A DNA stretch of 64,000 nucleotides from JAQUCI01 sp964553255 (GCA_964553255.1 CAZKJS010000004.1:5266-69265), one strand, 5' to 3'; positions 31,103-41,553 are shown, counted from the first letter of the stretch. Notes: generated by a model not told the origin, from the letters alone. Numbers and translations are program-made.

Positions 31103-33928
31103 CTAAGTATTTTTAAGTACTTTTTGTAGGTATTGTCCCGTATAACTCTTCTCTTCTTTACTTATCGCTTCTGGTGTACCACTTGCGATTATATAACCAC
31201 CTTCATCGCCACCCTCAGGTCCAAGATCGATAATATAGTCCGCGTTTTTAATGATATCAAGATTGTGTTCAATAATAACGATAGTATCACCATTATCAAC
31301 AATACGCTGAAGAATTAATAGCAGTTTTCTAACATCATGACTATGTAACCCGGTTGTCGGTTCATCCAAGATATACAAAGTCTTTCCGGTAGGTCTTTTC
31401 TTAAGTTCACTCGCTAGTTTTATTCGTTGCGCTTCACCACCACTTAAAGTGGTTGCTGATTGACCAAGTTTGATATAATCAAGCCCAACATCAATCAGTG
31501 TCTGTAAGCCATGCTTGATCTTATGAATTCCCGAAAAGAACTCCAACGCTTCTTCGATAGTCATCTCTAATATATCATAAATATTCTTCCCTTTATAAGT
31601 TACCTGCAATGTTTCTTCATTATAACGTTTACCATTACACTCTTCACACGGAACATAAACATCAGGTAAGAAGTTCATTGATATGCGTTTAATTCCATCA
31701 CCCAAGCATCTTTCACATCTTCCTCCTGCAACATTGAAAGAAAAACGACCTTTGTTATAACCTCGAACTTTTGCCTCTACACTAAGCGCAAATAAGTCTC
31801 TGATATGATCAAATACACCAGTATATGTAACTGGATTGCTACGAGGAGTACGACCGATAGGGTCTTGATCGATAATAATGATCTTATCAATATTCTCATA
31901 GCCTTTAAGAGCTTGATGCTTACCCGGTCTAATTCTTAATCTACCAAGTTTTTGTTGAATTGTCTTACCTAGTATTTCCATGACCAGTGTTGATTTACCA
32001 CTACCACTAACCCCCGTGACACAGATAAATGTTCCTAATGGTAATTTAACACTTATATCCTTTAAGTTGTTTTCACTTGCTTTAACTATTTGTAAACTTT
32101 TGCCATTGCCTTTTCTTCTTTGGTGCGGATATGGAATAACCATTTTACCAGATAAATACTGTCCAGTAATTGATGCTTGATTAGCCATGACCTCTTCAGG
32201 GGTTCCCATAGCAACTACTTCACCACCATGTTTTCCAGCCCCAGGCCCAATATCAATGATGTAATCACTTGCCAACATCGTTTCTTCATCATGTTCAACA
32301 ACGATTACGGTATTACCTAGATCACGCATATTTTGTAGGGTTTTTATAAGTTTCGCATTGTCTCTTTGGTGTAACCCAATAGATGGTTCATCTAAAACAT
32401 ATAAAACACCTGTTAGATGTGAACCAATTTGGGTAGCTAATCTAATACGTTGTGCTTCACCACCTGATAAAGAGCCAGCTAAGCGATTTAATGTCAAATA
32501 CTCTAAACCTACATCCTTTAAAAAACGTAGACGACTTACTATCTCCTTTGTAACCAAACGAGCGATATCTGCTTTCATCGGATCTAATTGTAGATTCTGC
32601 ATAAAAACAAGAGCCAGTTTAATAGACATTTGCGTCCATTCATAAATATTCTTATCACCGACTTTAACACTTAAAGCCATCTCATTTAATCGGCTTCCAT
32701 TACATTTATAACATGTTTGTTCTGCCATAAAAGTCGCATACCATTCACGCGACATATTAGAACTGGTTTCCCAATAACGTCTTTCGATCAATTTGGCTAC
32801 ACCTTCAATATAATCAAGACGTCTATAATGATTACCACTATTTGAGTTTAACTCATACTCTAGTGGTTCTTCTGAACCATTTAACACAATTGATAACTCT
32901 TTTTTAGTTAATTCTTTAAGTGGCTTATCCATGCTTATTTGATAATGATCAAGCAATATCTTAAACATTTGCCATTCTAGATTATTACTATTAACAATGT
33001 TTTTGTAATAAATGATGCCACCTTTACGAATTGATTTACTAAAGTCAGGTATCAACAGATCAACATCAACATGTTGGGTTACTCCTAATCCTTTACAAAC
33101 CTCACATGCACCAAGTGGTGAGTTAAATGAAAAAAGTCGAGGTTCAAGCGCAGGAAGAGAAAAGCCACAAATATCACAAGCATAATTCTGCGAAAATAAG
33201 ATGTCTTCATTTTTTATATTTACTACAACTAAGCCATTTGTCATCTTCAAAGCTGTTTCTATTGAATCATGAATTCTTGATCGATTCTCTTCTTTTTTAA
33301 CAATACGATCTACTACAACGAAAATATCATGATTCTTGGTTTTCTCAAGTTCAATCTTTTCTTCCAATAATCTAATCTCGTCATCAACTCTAACTCGTAT
33401 GAATCCTTCACTTTGGAGCTTCTCAAAAAGTTCTTTATGGGTACCCTTTTGTCTTTTAATAACCGGAGCTAAAATCATCAATCTGGTGTCATCTTCATAC
33501 ACCATGATACGATCCAACATCTGTTTGATCGTTTGTGATTCAATCTTTACACCATGAGTTGGACAATATGGTGAACCCACACGTGCATATAATAGCCTTA
33601 GGTAATCGTATATTTCAGTAATAGTACCAACTGTAGACCTAGGGTTGTTGCTAGTTGATTTTTGATCTATTGCGATTGATGGTGATAATCCTTCAATCAA
33701 GTCAACATCAGGTTTATCAACATTATCAAGAAACTGTCTAGCATAAGTACTTAACGATTCAACATAACGTCTTTGTCCTTCAGCATAAATAGTATCAAAA
33801 GCTAAAGAAGTCTTTCCTGAACCAGAAAGACCAGTCATAATAACGAGCTTGTTACGCGGTACATCAATATCTATGTTTTTAAGGTTATTTTCACGTGCAC
33901 CTTTGATCACGATAAAATCTTTTTCCAT
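31103..33928 (-). CDS. uvrA: Excinuclease ABC subunit A
   Basis: About 941 residues, full length. Two ABC ATPase modules: Walker A GLSGSGKTSL near the N-terminus and GVSGSGKSTL near residue 640, two LSGGEAQRI signatures, and zinc-finger cysteines CDICGF and CERCLGDG/CEECNGKR. It starts nucleotide excision repair with UvrB (37987-39957). A TATAAT lies about 25 bases before the start. No SOS box was seen upstream. Confidence 0.97.
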   Translation of the reverse strand: MEKDFIVIKGARENNLKNIDIDVPRNKLVIMTGLSGSGKTSLAFDTIYAEGQRRYVESLSTYARQFLDNVDKPDVDLIEGLSPSIAIDQKSTSNNPRSTVGTITEIYDYLRLLYARVGSPYCPTHGVKIESQTIKQMLDRIMVYEDDTRLMILAPVIKRQKGTHKELFEKLQSEGFIRVRVDDEIRLLEEKIELEKTKNHDIFVVVDRIVKKEENRSRIHDSIETALKMTNGLVVVNIKNEDILFSQNYACDICGFSLPALEPRLFSFNSPLGACEVCKGLGVTQHVDVDLLIPDFSKSIRKGGIIYYKNIVNSNNLEWQMFKILLDHYQISMDKPLKELTKKELSIVLNGSEEPLEYELNSNSGNHYRRLDYIEGVAKLIERRYWETSSNMSREWYATFMAEQTCYKCNGSRLNEMALSVKVGDKNIYEWTQMSIKLALVFMQNLQLDPMKADIARLVTKEIVSRLRFLKDVGLEYLTLNRLAGSLSGGEAQRIRLATQIGSHLTGVLYVLDEPSIGLHQRDNAKLIKTLQNMRDLGNTVIVVEHDEETMLASDYIIDIGPGAGKHGGEVVAMGTPEEVMANQASITGQYLSGKMVIPYPHQRRKGNGKSLQIVKASENNLKDISVKLPLGTFICVTGVSGSGKSTLVMEILGKTIQQKLGRLRIRPGKHQALKGYENIDKIIIIDQDPIGRTPRSNPVTYTGVFDHIRDLFALSVEAKVRGYNKGRFSFNVAGGRCERCLGDGIKRISMNFLPDVYVPCEECNGKRYNEETLQVTYKGKNIYDILEMTIEEALEFFSGIHKIKHGLQTLIDVGLDYIKLGQSATTLSGGEAQRIKLASELKKRPTGKTLYILDEPTTGLHSHDVRKLLLILQRIVDNGDTIVIIEHNLDIIKNADYIIDLGPEGGDEGGYIIASGTPEAISKEEKSYTGQYLQKVLKNT

Positions 33929-34024
33929 AATATCCTCTTTGCAATAACATTATTATACAATATTTATTTTCAAGTAACCATTTTATACACCTAATATTTA
34001 ACGTAATTATAACTACTCATTCGT

Positions 34025-34058
34025 ATAAAAAAGAAGAACTCAAGTTTGAATTCTTCTT
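34025..34058 (-). terminator. Terminator of the PASTA/ABC exporter operon
   Basis: AAGAAGAA(T/C)TCAA arms form a long, nearly perfect inverted repeat with a tiny loop, followed on the minus strand by TTTTTTAT. Confidence 0.8.
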
Positions 34059-34064
34059 AATTAT

Positions 34065-34730
34065 TTACATGTTATTTAACACACGATTGTTTAGATAAAG
34101 TCTTAGATCACTCATCTCACTAACAATAGTTGAGTGTGTAACTACAATTACTGTTTTGTTGAACTCTTCAGTAAGATTCTTAAATATCTTAATGATTTCA
34201 CCTTCAGTTTCAGTATCAAGATTTCCTGTAGGTTCATCCGCAAAAATTAAGTCAACATTGCCAGCGATCGCTCTTGCGATAGCAACACGTTGTTGCTCAC
34301 CACCTGATAGTTTATTAATCATACGATCCGCTTTTGATTGCACTATTCCAAATTTTTCAAGTAATGCATAAGCCACTTCTCTCATATTCTTTGGAATTTC
34401 ATTTTCTGTCTCTGTCATTGCCAGTTTAATGTTCTCAACCGCTGTTAGATAAGTCAAAAGATTAAACTGTTGAAAGACGATGCCAATTTTATTGCGTCGA
34501 TAATTGTTTAGACCTATTTTCTCAATATCCTCGCCATCATAATAAATCTTGCCACTTTCAGGACGATCAAGTCCAGCAATTAGTGATAGAAGTGTTGTTT
34601 TACCACTGCCACTAGGTCCAAGTATGGTATAAAATTTACCTTTTTCGAACTCGTAGTTCACATTTTCAAGGATTGTTCTTTTATTTCCACCATCGATATA
34701 ACTATAGTTAATGTTTTCAAGTTTTAGCAT
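34065..34730 (-). CDS. ABC transporter ATP-binding protein (MacB/LolD type)
   Basis: About 221 residues. Walker A GPSGSGKTTLLS, signature LSGGEQQRVAIARAI, Walker B LIFADEPTGNLD, and VVVTHS. The family powers FtsX-like permeases that work as mechanotransmitters or lipoprotein/peptide exporters. It follows the permease by 14 bases. Partner substrate unknown. Confidence 0.9.
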   Translation of the reverse strand: MLKLENINYSYIDGGNKRTILENVNYEFEKGKFYTILGPSGSGKTTLLSLIAGLDRPESGKIYYDGEDIEKIGLNNYRRNKIGIVFQQFNLLTYLTAVENIKLAMTETENEIPKNMREVAYALLEKFGIVQSKADRMINKLSGGEQQRVAIARAIAGNVDLIFADEPTGNLDTETEGEIIKIFKNLTEEFNKTVIVVTHSTIVSEMSDLRLYLNNRVLNNM

Positions 34731-34744
34731 ATTTATCTCCTTTA

Positions 34745-36292
34745 CTAGTACGTATTCGTTAAGATCCGTTTAGGATTAAAGCGCATTATCATATATGAAG
34801 GAATCAAGATACTTACTAAAACTACACCCATACCCATTACATAGATTTGAGCAATGATAATTGGGTTAATATTAACTTCATACTCACTCATCATGTCATC
34901 TTGTGTGATTTCCGTAAAGTATGTATCGTCATAATAATAGTAGTAGTTATCATCTCTTACTGTTTCGGTATTAGAAAGTTGGTATTCAAGCACGGCACTT
35001 CCAATACCCTTTGCCATAATACTGCCGCTTACTACTGCTAAAGTAAACCCAATAACAGCAACTGCCGCAAGCTCAGCAAATAACTGACCAACAACCTTAA
35101 GTTTACTTACCCCCATAGATAACAAGATACCTATTTCGTGTTCGCGTGTTTTCATTGTTAGTGCTGTAACTAAACTTATGATTACAACAGCATTAATAAC
35201 AACAATCCAAACAATGATACTAGCAAATAGCGACATCGTATCTAATGGTTTAGCAAACTTTTTAAACAAATCATCATTTGCGTTTAATCTGGTAAAACGT
35301 GGAAGTAATGATGAGCTTTCAGCTACAAATTTTTCAACATGTAGTGGATCATTCAATAACAATACAAAGTTATTGAAATAACTATCTTCAGTTGGCATAT
35401 TAGCATCATCTTGGTAGTAAGGTTCATCTGGCCACATCTCTTTATAGTAATTCCAAGCAGCAACATTAATAGCGGTTAATTTCTCCGTTATTGATGTCGC
35501 TGGTACTAAAACCGCATTTTCAGGAGCGTAAGCCGGATAGTTGTTCATCCAAGAATCTTGTTCGTTAATAACTGTATTATTAGTGTAGATACCAATGATC
35601 TCATACTCAATTGTTGTTTCAAGATCACCAATAAACTGTGTTTCATATGAGTTATTACCAACAACGTTAATTGTGATATAATCACCCACTCTTAAGTTGT
35701 TCGCATTAGCAAGTCTTTCTTCGATAACCGCTACTCTTGCTCTACTATCGATCTCATTTTGTGTGTAAAACCTGCCTTGATTAATTACATATGTTTCATC
35801 ATTAAGTTCAATCATGTTATCAAAAACATTACCAATCAAACGGGTATTGCTTGGAACATAAACATACTCGTCTTTAGAGTCTTCACGATAAATAATTGGT
35901 CCATCACCATCTTGACTTTCCTTGATAATGGGCGTAAAGCTTGAAGCATATACATCATACTTCAATAATGCATTTACGATTTCAACATAATCACTAGCAG
36001 CGATCTTATCAAAATCCGCTTTAAGTAACCGTGGATATTGATTATAAGCTTCGTCTCGCTCTTCCTGTGTCTGTAATGAATTAATCCAATCTTCAAAAGC
36101 ACGATAATCTATTTCATAAGTTACTACCGGTTTCATTTTTTGTCTTGTTAATACCTTAGCGTTATCACTGGCATAACTTATACCTAAACCAACGATTACT
36201 AAGTTACCAATCAATAAGAATGTAAATATCAACAATAATGACTTTGTCTTCAATCTTGTGATATTTTTTATTGCTCTACTTATAAAGTTCAT
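34745..36292 (-). CDS. FtsX-like (MacB-type) ABC permease
   Basis: About 515 residues with MacB/FtsX topology: one N-terminal helix (about 17-38), a large extracytoplasmic domain of ~310 residues, then three C-terminal helices (about 355-385, 405-430, 475-500). LTMKTREHEIGILLSMG is the coupling-helix motif of this family. It lies between a PASTA protein and the ATPase, so all three probably work together at the cell surface. Confidence 0.86.
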   Translation of the reverse strand: MNFISRAIKNITRLKTKSLLLIFTFLLIGNLVIVGLGISYASDNAKVLTRQKMKPVVTYEIDYRAFEDWINSLQTQEERDEAYNQYPRLLKADFDKIAASDYVEIVNALLKYDVYASSFTPIIKESQDGDGPIIYREDSKDEYVYVPSNTRLIGNVFDNMIELNDETYVINQGRFYTQNEIDSRARVAVIEERLANANNLRVGDYITINVVGNNSYETQFIGDLETTIEYEIIGIYTNNTVINEQDSWMNNYPAYAPENAVLVPATSITEKLTAINVAAWNYYKEMWPDEPYYQDDANMPTEDSYFNNFVLLLNDPLHVEKFVAESSSLLPRFTRLNANDDLFKKFAKPLDTMSLFASIIVWIVVINAVVIISLVTALTMKTREHEIGILLSMGVSKLKVVGQLFAELAAVAVIGFTLAVVSGSIMAKGIGSAVLEYQLSNTETVRDDNYYYYYDDTYFTEITQDDMMSEYEVNINPIIIAQIYVMGMGVVLVSILIPSYMIMRFNPKRILTNTY

Positions 36293-36312
36293 ATATTTGT
36301 CCTTTCTTATTA

Positions 36313-37806
36313 TTAACTATTTTTATCACAAATAACTATATCGATAGTTACTATTTGTTTTATATAGGTATTTGCTTCTAATGTTTTACCATCTGACCTT
36401 GCGATAGAAATAATATGAGAATTGGCTACATCTGCATCATTTCGATAAGTTATATTGCATGTAACTTCAGCATTTGCCGTACATAGCTCATTTATTTGAG
36501 TTTCATTAAAACCATTTGGATTTGAAACAACATCTGCCCATTTTAATGGTATTTCATCAACTAATAAGATATTCTTTCCTTCCGATATAACTAAATCTAA
36601 TTTAGTACCAACAGTTAGACTTCCTAGATTACTGATTCTAATGATATTTCCTACCGCTACAGTATTACTTATCTCATAGCTATATGTTGGATTTATTGAC
36701 AAATTAGCACCTTTTTCATTCAAATCACTTATTTCATTTTTTAGCGCATCTATCGACTTGTTAATAACACTTGGTAAAGTTGGTTTACCTAAAGATATCC
36801 CTACTGTTAATATGTCTTCATCTTTTAGTACTGTATTTGCGGTAATTGATTGATAAACAACAACACCTTTTGCGATTGTCGCATGATACACTTCTTTAAA
36901 TCGTACGGTAACTCTGTTCGCTGTTGCCCAATCAGCAACTCTTTCTTGTGTATACTTATCTAGATAGATCATCTTGACAGCTTGACCTTTTGATACTACA
37001 ACAGTGATAGTGTCGCCTTCTTTGACTTTATCATCTTTCTTAACGCTAATTGATACTATGTTGCCAGCAATGATCTTACTGTCATAAGCTTCTTTCATGT
37101 CAACAACTAACTTATTAGTATCAGCCCATGATTTAAAGGATGTATAAGGTTGATCAACGTAGTCGGTAGTTACTGTGATCGTAGCCGCTGGTTTAACACC
37201 TCTTGATATAATGATCGATAGTGTAGCGCCACGGGTAAATGCACTTTCTTCAATATTACGTAACTCATATGATATTACCTGTCCTTCAGGAACAGTATTA
37301 TCATATGTTGATGTAACTCTTGTGTTTAATAGCTTATTCTCACTGATCCATGCATCAATCTCTTGTGATGTCATGTTTTTCAAATCAGCGAATGTTACAA
37401 GTTCATCAGGATTAGCTCCTTTTGAAACAACAAGTGTTATCTTGGTATCTTTTCTAATCTTTGTTCCTTCTGCTACATCTTGTTCGACAATTATGTCTTT
37501 CGCAACATCGAAGTTATATCTTTCTTCAACTAAAACACCAGTGTTGATGACACCGTTTTGTTTTGCCCAAGCTGTAAATTCACTGACATTTCGACCAACA
37601 AAGTTTTGCATTGTAATGTTTGGTCTTAAAAAGATAAAGTAGACAGCTGCACCAATTACTGCCAATGCGACAACAACTGCTCCTATCGTCTTTAGATTGA
37701 ACGGATTAGGTTTGTTAATCCTTTCTACTCTTTCTTCTTGGAAGCTAGCCGGCTTCTTTTGTGCTTCTTTGGCTATACTTCCTAGAAAATCTTTGTTTTC
37801 TGACAT
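36313..37806 (-). CDS. Membrane protein with five to six PASTA-like repeats, no kinase
   Basis: About 497 residues: cytoplasmic tail (about 1-45), one membrane helix (about 46-66), then five to six ~70-residue units each ending in a pattern like ITLVVSKG, LSIIISRG, ITVVVSKG, LTVGISLG or LDLVISEG. These are PASTA-type repeats, which bind peptidoglycan or muropeptides in PknB kinases and PBPs. There is no kinase or transpeptidase domain. The ATG at 37806 follows GAGGGGG; the longer frame to 37863 lacks a ribosome site. The following MacB-like transporter (20-base gap) suggests a surface-sensing or export complex. Confidence 0.8.
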   Translation of the reverse strand: MSENKDFLGSIAKEAQKKPASFQEERVERINKPNPFNLKTIGAVVVALAVIGAAVYFIFLRPNITMQNFVGRNVSEFTAWAKQNGVINTGVLVEERYNFDVAKDIIVEQDVAEGTKIRKDTKITLVVSKGANPDELVTFADLKNMTSQEIDAWISENKLLNTRVTSTYDNTVPEGQVISYELRNIEESAFTRGATLSIIISRGVKPAATITVTTDYVDQPYTSFKSWADTNKLVVDMKEAYDSKIIAGNIVSISVKKDDKVKEGDTITVVVSKGQAVKMIYLDKYTQERVADWATANRVTVRFKEVYHATIAKGVVVYQSITANTVLKDEDILTVGISLGKPTLPSVINKSIDALKNEISDLNEKGANLSINPTYSYEISNTVAVGNIIRISNLGSLTVGTKLDLVISEGKNILLVDEIPLKWADVVSNPNGFNETQINELCTANAEVTCNITYRNDADVANSHIISIARSDGKTLEANTYIKQIVTIDIVICDKNS

Positions 37807-37915
37807 AAAAAACCCCCTCTTTGACAAGTTTATTCTAGCACTAATACAATGATTTTCCAGCAAATGAGCACAACATGCACATTTCCCTTATATCTTGCTT
37901 AGTGTCATAGTTCAA

Positions 37916-37930
37916 ATAGTACACTACTAT
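37916..37930. promoter_or_regulatory. Palindrome in the PASTA gene promoter region
   Basis: ATAGTA-CAC-TACTAT is a perfect 6-bp inverted repeat. On the minus strand a TTGACA lies at 37949-37944; the palindrome covers the expected -10 position, as an operator would. Confidence 0.35.
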
Positions 37931-37986
37931 AGCTAACCTTCATTGTCAATGAATAGGGGAATATTTAATATTTTCTTAAACTTTCA

Positions 37987-39957
37987 TTAAGCAGATTTCA
38001 ATTCAAGTATAATATCACGAAGTTCAGCAGCTCTTTCAAAATCAAGTACTCTAGCTGCTTCACGCATTTGTTTTTCAAGATCACTTATTAGTTTTTCTTG
38101 TGCCTGTTGATCTTTTTTAACTTTCTTCTTCATGAATTTAACAGCCATTTCAGCTGTCTCTTTACCACTGATCGCATCTCTTATTTCTTTAACAATCGTT
38201 GTTGGGGTAATGTTATTAGCCTTATTATATTCTTCTTGGATCTCGCGTCTACGATTAGTTTCAGCTATCGCAAAACGCATTGAATCAGTGATCCGATCCG
38301 CATAAAGAAATACTTCACCATGTACATTTCTAGCAGCTCGACCAATAGTTTGAATTAGTGAGCGACTTGATCTTAAGAATCCTTCTTTATCCGCATCAAA
38401 GATCGCAACCAGTGATACTTCAGGTATATCTAATCCTTCTCTTAAAAGATTAATGCCTACTAAAACATCATACTTACCTTTTCTGAAATCTCTGATAACA
38501 TCAATTCGCTCAAGGGTCTTTGTCTCATGATGTAGATAAACAACTTTTAAATCTAGCTTTTTTAGATAACTTGTTAGATCTTCAGCCATCTTAACTGTTA
38601 ATGTTGTTATCATCACTCGTTCATTTTTTAAAATACGTAGTTTTATTTGATCGATGATATCATCAATTTGTTCTCTTTGTGGTTTAATGGTGATTTTTGG
38701 ATCTATTAATCCCGTTGGTCTAATAATTTGTTCAACAATATTATCAGATGCTTTCGTTAATTCATAATCACCAGGTGTGGCTGAGACATAGATAACTTGA
38801 TTAACAATTTGTTCCCATTCTTCAAAGCGCATTGGACGATTATCTAAAGCACTTGGTAAACGAAAACCATAGTCAACTAATACCGTCTTACGTGCTCGAT
38901 CACCATTGTACATCCCTCTAATTTGAGGAACGCTAACGTGTGATTCATCTACTACTAAAAGAAAATCTTCAGGAAAATAATCATATAAGTTAAATGGTCT
39001 TTCATCTAATTCGCGACCATCAATATGTCTTGAATAGTTTTCTATACCAGAACACATTCCAAACTCTCTTAAAGCTTCAAGATCATATAGCGTTCTTTGT
39101 TCTAGACGTTGTGCTTCAAGGAGCTTATTCTCACTTTTCAAATAACTCAGTCGCTCATGTAATTCCGTCTCTATTTTTTCACAAGCACGCCATATGGTTT
39201 CTTTATCGCGAGCATACTCATTAGCAGGGAAAATATTGTATACCATATAATTGTTTAGCGTTTTGCCACTAACTACTTCTACTTCACTAATACGTTCAAT
39301 AACATCATCAAACAATTCAATTCTAAGGTGATGTTGATCAGTGTAGCCAAAAGTTACTTCAATCACATCTCCTCTTACTCTAAAGGTACCTCTTTTTTGA
39401 TCTATATCATTTCTTTGGTATTGTCTTTCTACCAACTTACGCAATAAAGCGACTCGATCAATCTTCTCATTAACCTTGATCGTAAAAAACATATCTCGAT
39501 AAAGTTGTGGATCACTAGAAGCGTAGATACTAGCAACTGATGAGACAATGATCGTATCCCGTCGCTCAAGTACGGCATTTAAGGCAGCCATCCTTAACAT
39601 ATCTAATTCCTCATTGATCATCGCCGTTTTTTCAATATAAGTATCAGTTTTAGGCATGTATGCTTCTGGTTGATAATAATCGAAATTAGATACAAAGTAC
39701 TCAACGCGATTATTAGGAAACAACTCTTTAAACTCACTATATAATTGTCCTGCAAGTGTTTTGTTATGGACAAAGACTAATGTTGGCTTTTGAACTTGTT
39801 GAATGACATTAGCAATAGTAAATGTCTTTCCAGTACCTGTTGCCCCTAACAATACCTGATGTTTTTTGTTCGCATTTAAACCATCAACTAATGCTTTGAT
39901 TGCTTTTGGTTGATCTCCTTTGGGTTCAAATTTACTAACAAGTTTAAACTCATTCAT
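37987..39957 (-). CDS. uvrB: Excinuclease ABC subunit B
   Basis: About 656 residues, full length. Walker A GATGTGKTFT, beta-hairpin YYQPEAYMP, DESH box VVDESHVS, helicase motif VI QTIGRAARN and the C-terminal UVR motif (EKQMREAARVLDFERAAELRD). It verifies damage in nucleotide excision repair. ATG 39957 overlaps the end of ctpA by 8 bases (ATGAATGA). Confidence 0.97.
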   Translation of the reverse strand: MNEFKLVSKFEPKGDQPKAIKALVDGLNANKKHQVLLGATGTGKTFTIANVIQQVQKPTLVFVHNKTLAGQLYSEFKELFPNNRVEYFVSNFDYYQPEAYMPKTDTYIEKTAMINEELDMLRMAALNAVLERRDTIIVSSVASIYASSDPQLYRDMFFTIKVNEKIDRVALLRKLVERQYQRNDIDQKRGTFRVRGDVIEVTFGYTDQHHLRIELFDDVIERISEVEVVSGKTLNNYMVYNIFPANEYARDKETIWRACEKIETELHERLSYLKSENKLLEAQRLEQRTLYDLEALREFGMCSGIENYSRHIDGRELDERPFNLYDYFPEDFLLVVDESHVSVPQIRGMYNGDRARKTVLVDYGFRLPSALDNRPMRFEEWEQIVNQVIYVSATPGDYELTKASDNIVEQIIRPTGLIDPKITIKPQREQIDDIIDQIKLRILKNERVMITTLTVKMAEDLTSYLKKLDLKVVYLHHETKTLERIDVIRDFRKGKYDVLVGINLLREGLDIPEVSLVAIFDADKEGFLRSSRSLIQTIGRAARNVHGEVFLYADRITDSMRFAIAETNRRREIQEEYNKANNITPTTIVKEIRDAISGKETAEMAVKFMKKKVKKDQQAQEKLISDLEKQMREAARVLDFERAAELRDIILELKSA

Positions 39958-41461
39958 TTAATAATTCGATTGCCTTTGCTTTCTGTGTATCATATTGCTC
40001 ATTGTTGTTATTCCATTCACGCACTACTTCAGTACACAGTAAGGATGCTGTTTCTGAATTTAATACTCCATCTTGATTTAAACCATAATCACTTTGAAAA
40101 GCTTTAATCGCAGCAACTGTTGATAGGTCAAAATAACCATCAAAACGATTTAACTGATATCCTAAGAAATCTAAACAATTTTGAGCTGTCGCAATCTTAG
40201 TATCCACTTGATCATATGTATATGATTCATCATCAATCATATCAATCAATGCCATACTTAACACTGGATGTAATAAAACAGTCACATCAGGTACTAACCC
40301 GACTTGATTGATCTTAACTCGATTTGGAGTCAACCAGATAGCCTTTGAGTATTTCAAAGCACTACCGTCACTAAAATATACCGGTACCTGTACGGTGCTT
40401 TTACCATAGGTTGTAACACCAACAAAGATTGCTTTACCATTATCACGCATACAACCGATAAATGCTTCAGAAGCACTAGCTGAATACTCATTGCCTAAGA
40501 TGATAATCTTATCAAAGTTAGTATAGTTGCCACCTGTTGCATAAGATACTTCAGCCGTTTTATCAGTATATTCTTGAATTAGTATTGGTTCATTCTTTTC
40601 AAGGAAAAGACTGGCTACACCAATCAATGATGTCAAATAACCACCACCATCATCACGTAAATCAATGATTAATTTCGTTATGTCGTTTTCATAAAAATAC
40701 TTAAGATACTTATCAACTTCACTTGGTGCAGCTGAACTAAACTGCGATATTTGAATATAACCAATATCATCAGCAATTATCTCACCATATACTGAATTTT
40801 CTACTACATCTCTTGTGATATCAACACTATACTCTTTATTTTGACGTAAATATTTAACAGTTACAACGGTACCAGCTTCACCCTTAACTTGACTTACCAA
40901 CTTAGTGCTATCCCACCCTTTAACACTTTCATTATTTATTTCAATGATAATATCACCGGGTTGTAATCCTGCTAAGTCAGCTGGCGCCCCTCGATATATT
41001 TTTTTAATGATCACGCCATCATCAATGATGTTATATTGTATGCCAATACCAGTAAATCCCATATCGATGCCCTGCGCAAAAGCTTTGACTTCTTCAGGGG
41101 TCATATAATCTGTATGAAGATCAAGATCTGATCCGATCATGCCATCAATAGCGCGATCGATCAAGGTAGTTTCTGGATTCTCAATATCATTGATAAAATA
41201 CCAATCAGTTAATAGTGTTTCATATATCTTTTCAAAGCGACTAAATTGTGTGTTTTTCTCTTGGTAAAAAGCTTCATTGCTTTTCATGCCTAAAACAATA
41301 CCAATCATTAAGCTTGAGCTGATACTAAATACTATCAAAATCACGATTAAGATCGTATTTTGTTTTTGTCTTTTTTTCTCTTTAATCTTTTCTACTTCAT
41401 CTGGCCACAAATGGCGCTCAAGCTTTATTTCTACCTTTTTTTCTTCATTGTTATTATTCAT
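39950..41461 (-). CDS. ctpA: S41-family C-terminal processing peptidase
   Basis: About 503 residues: N-terminal membrane helix (about 38-60), PDZ domain (about 110-210, GIGIQYNI...GLQPGDIIIEIN), S41 protease domain with catalytic Ser in YSASASEAF and Lys in TYGKSTVQ, and a C-terminal peptidoglycan-binding-like domain (FLGYQLNRFDGYFD...AIKAFQSDYGL). It acts outside the membrane on cell-envelope proteins. ATG 41461 follows GAGG; a TTG 18 bases upstream is less likely because that ribosome site falls inside. Adjacent to the M23 hydrolase, which such proteases often regulate. Confidence 0.93.
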   Translation of the reverse strand: MNNNNEEKKVEIKLERHLWPDEVEKIKEKKRQKQNTILIVILIVFSISSSLMIGIVLGMKSNEAFYQEKNTQFSRFEKIYETLLTDWYFINDIENPETTLIDRAIDGMIGSDLDLHTDYMTPEEVKAFAQGIDMGFTGIGIQYNIIDDGVIIKKIYRGAPADLAGLQPGDIIIEINNESVKGWDSTKLVSQVKGEAGTVVTVKYLRQNKEYSVDITRDVVENSVYGEIIADDIGYIQISQFSSAAPSEVDKYLKYFYENDITKLIIDLRDDGGGYLTSLIGVASLFLEKNEPILIQEYTDKTAEVSYATGGNYTNFDKIIILGNEYSASASEAFIGCMRDNGKAIFVGVTTYGKSTVQVPVYFSDGSALKYSKAIWLTPNRVKINQVGLVPDVTVLLHPVLSMALIDMIDDESYTYDQVDTKIATAQNCLDFLGYQLNRFDGYFDLSTVAAIKAFQSDYGLNQDGVLNSETASLLCTEVVREWNNNNEQYDTQKAKAIELLNE

Positions 41462-41530
41462 CAACAAACCTCGATTCAACTAACATTAGTTTAAACTATT
41501 TCAAGTAAAATTTAAAGGAAATCAACCGCT

Positions 41531-41553
41531 AAAAAAGAGTTCCGAAGAACTCT
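41531..41553 (-). terminator. Terminator of the ftsE-ftsX-M23 operon
   Basis: On the minus strand AGAGTTC-TTCG-GAACTCT, a stem capped by the stable UUCG tetraloop, then TTTTTT. The stop codon of the M23 gene lies in the stem. Confidence 0.92.

Noticed and set aside
33929..34060. SOS (LexA) box upstream of uvrA or uvrB
   Set aside because: No GAAC-N4-GTTC-like site was found in either region; uvrB has no free upstream region because it overlaps ctpA.
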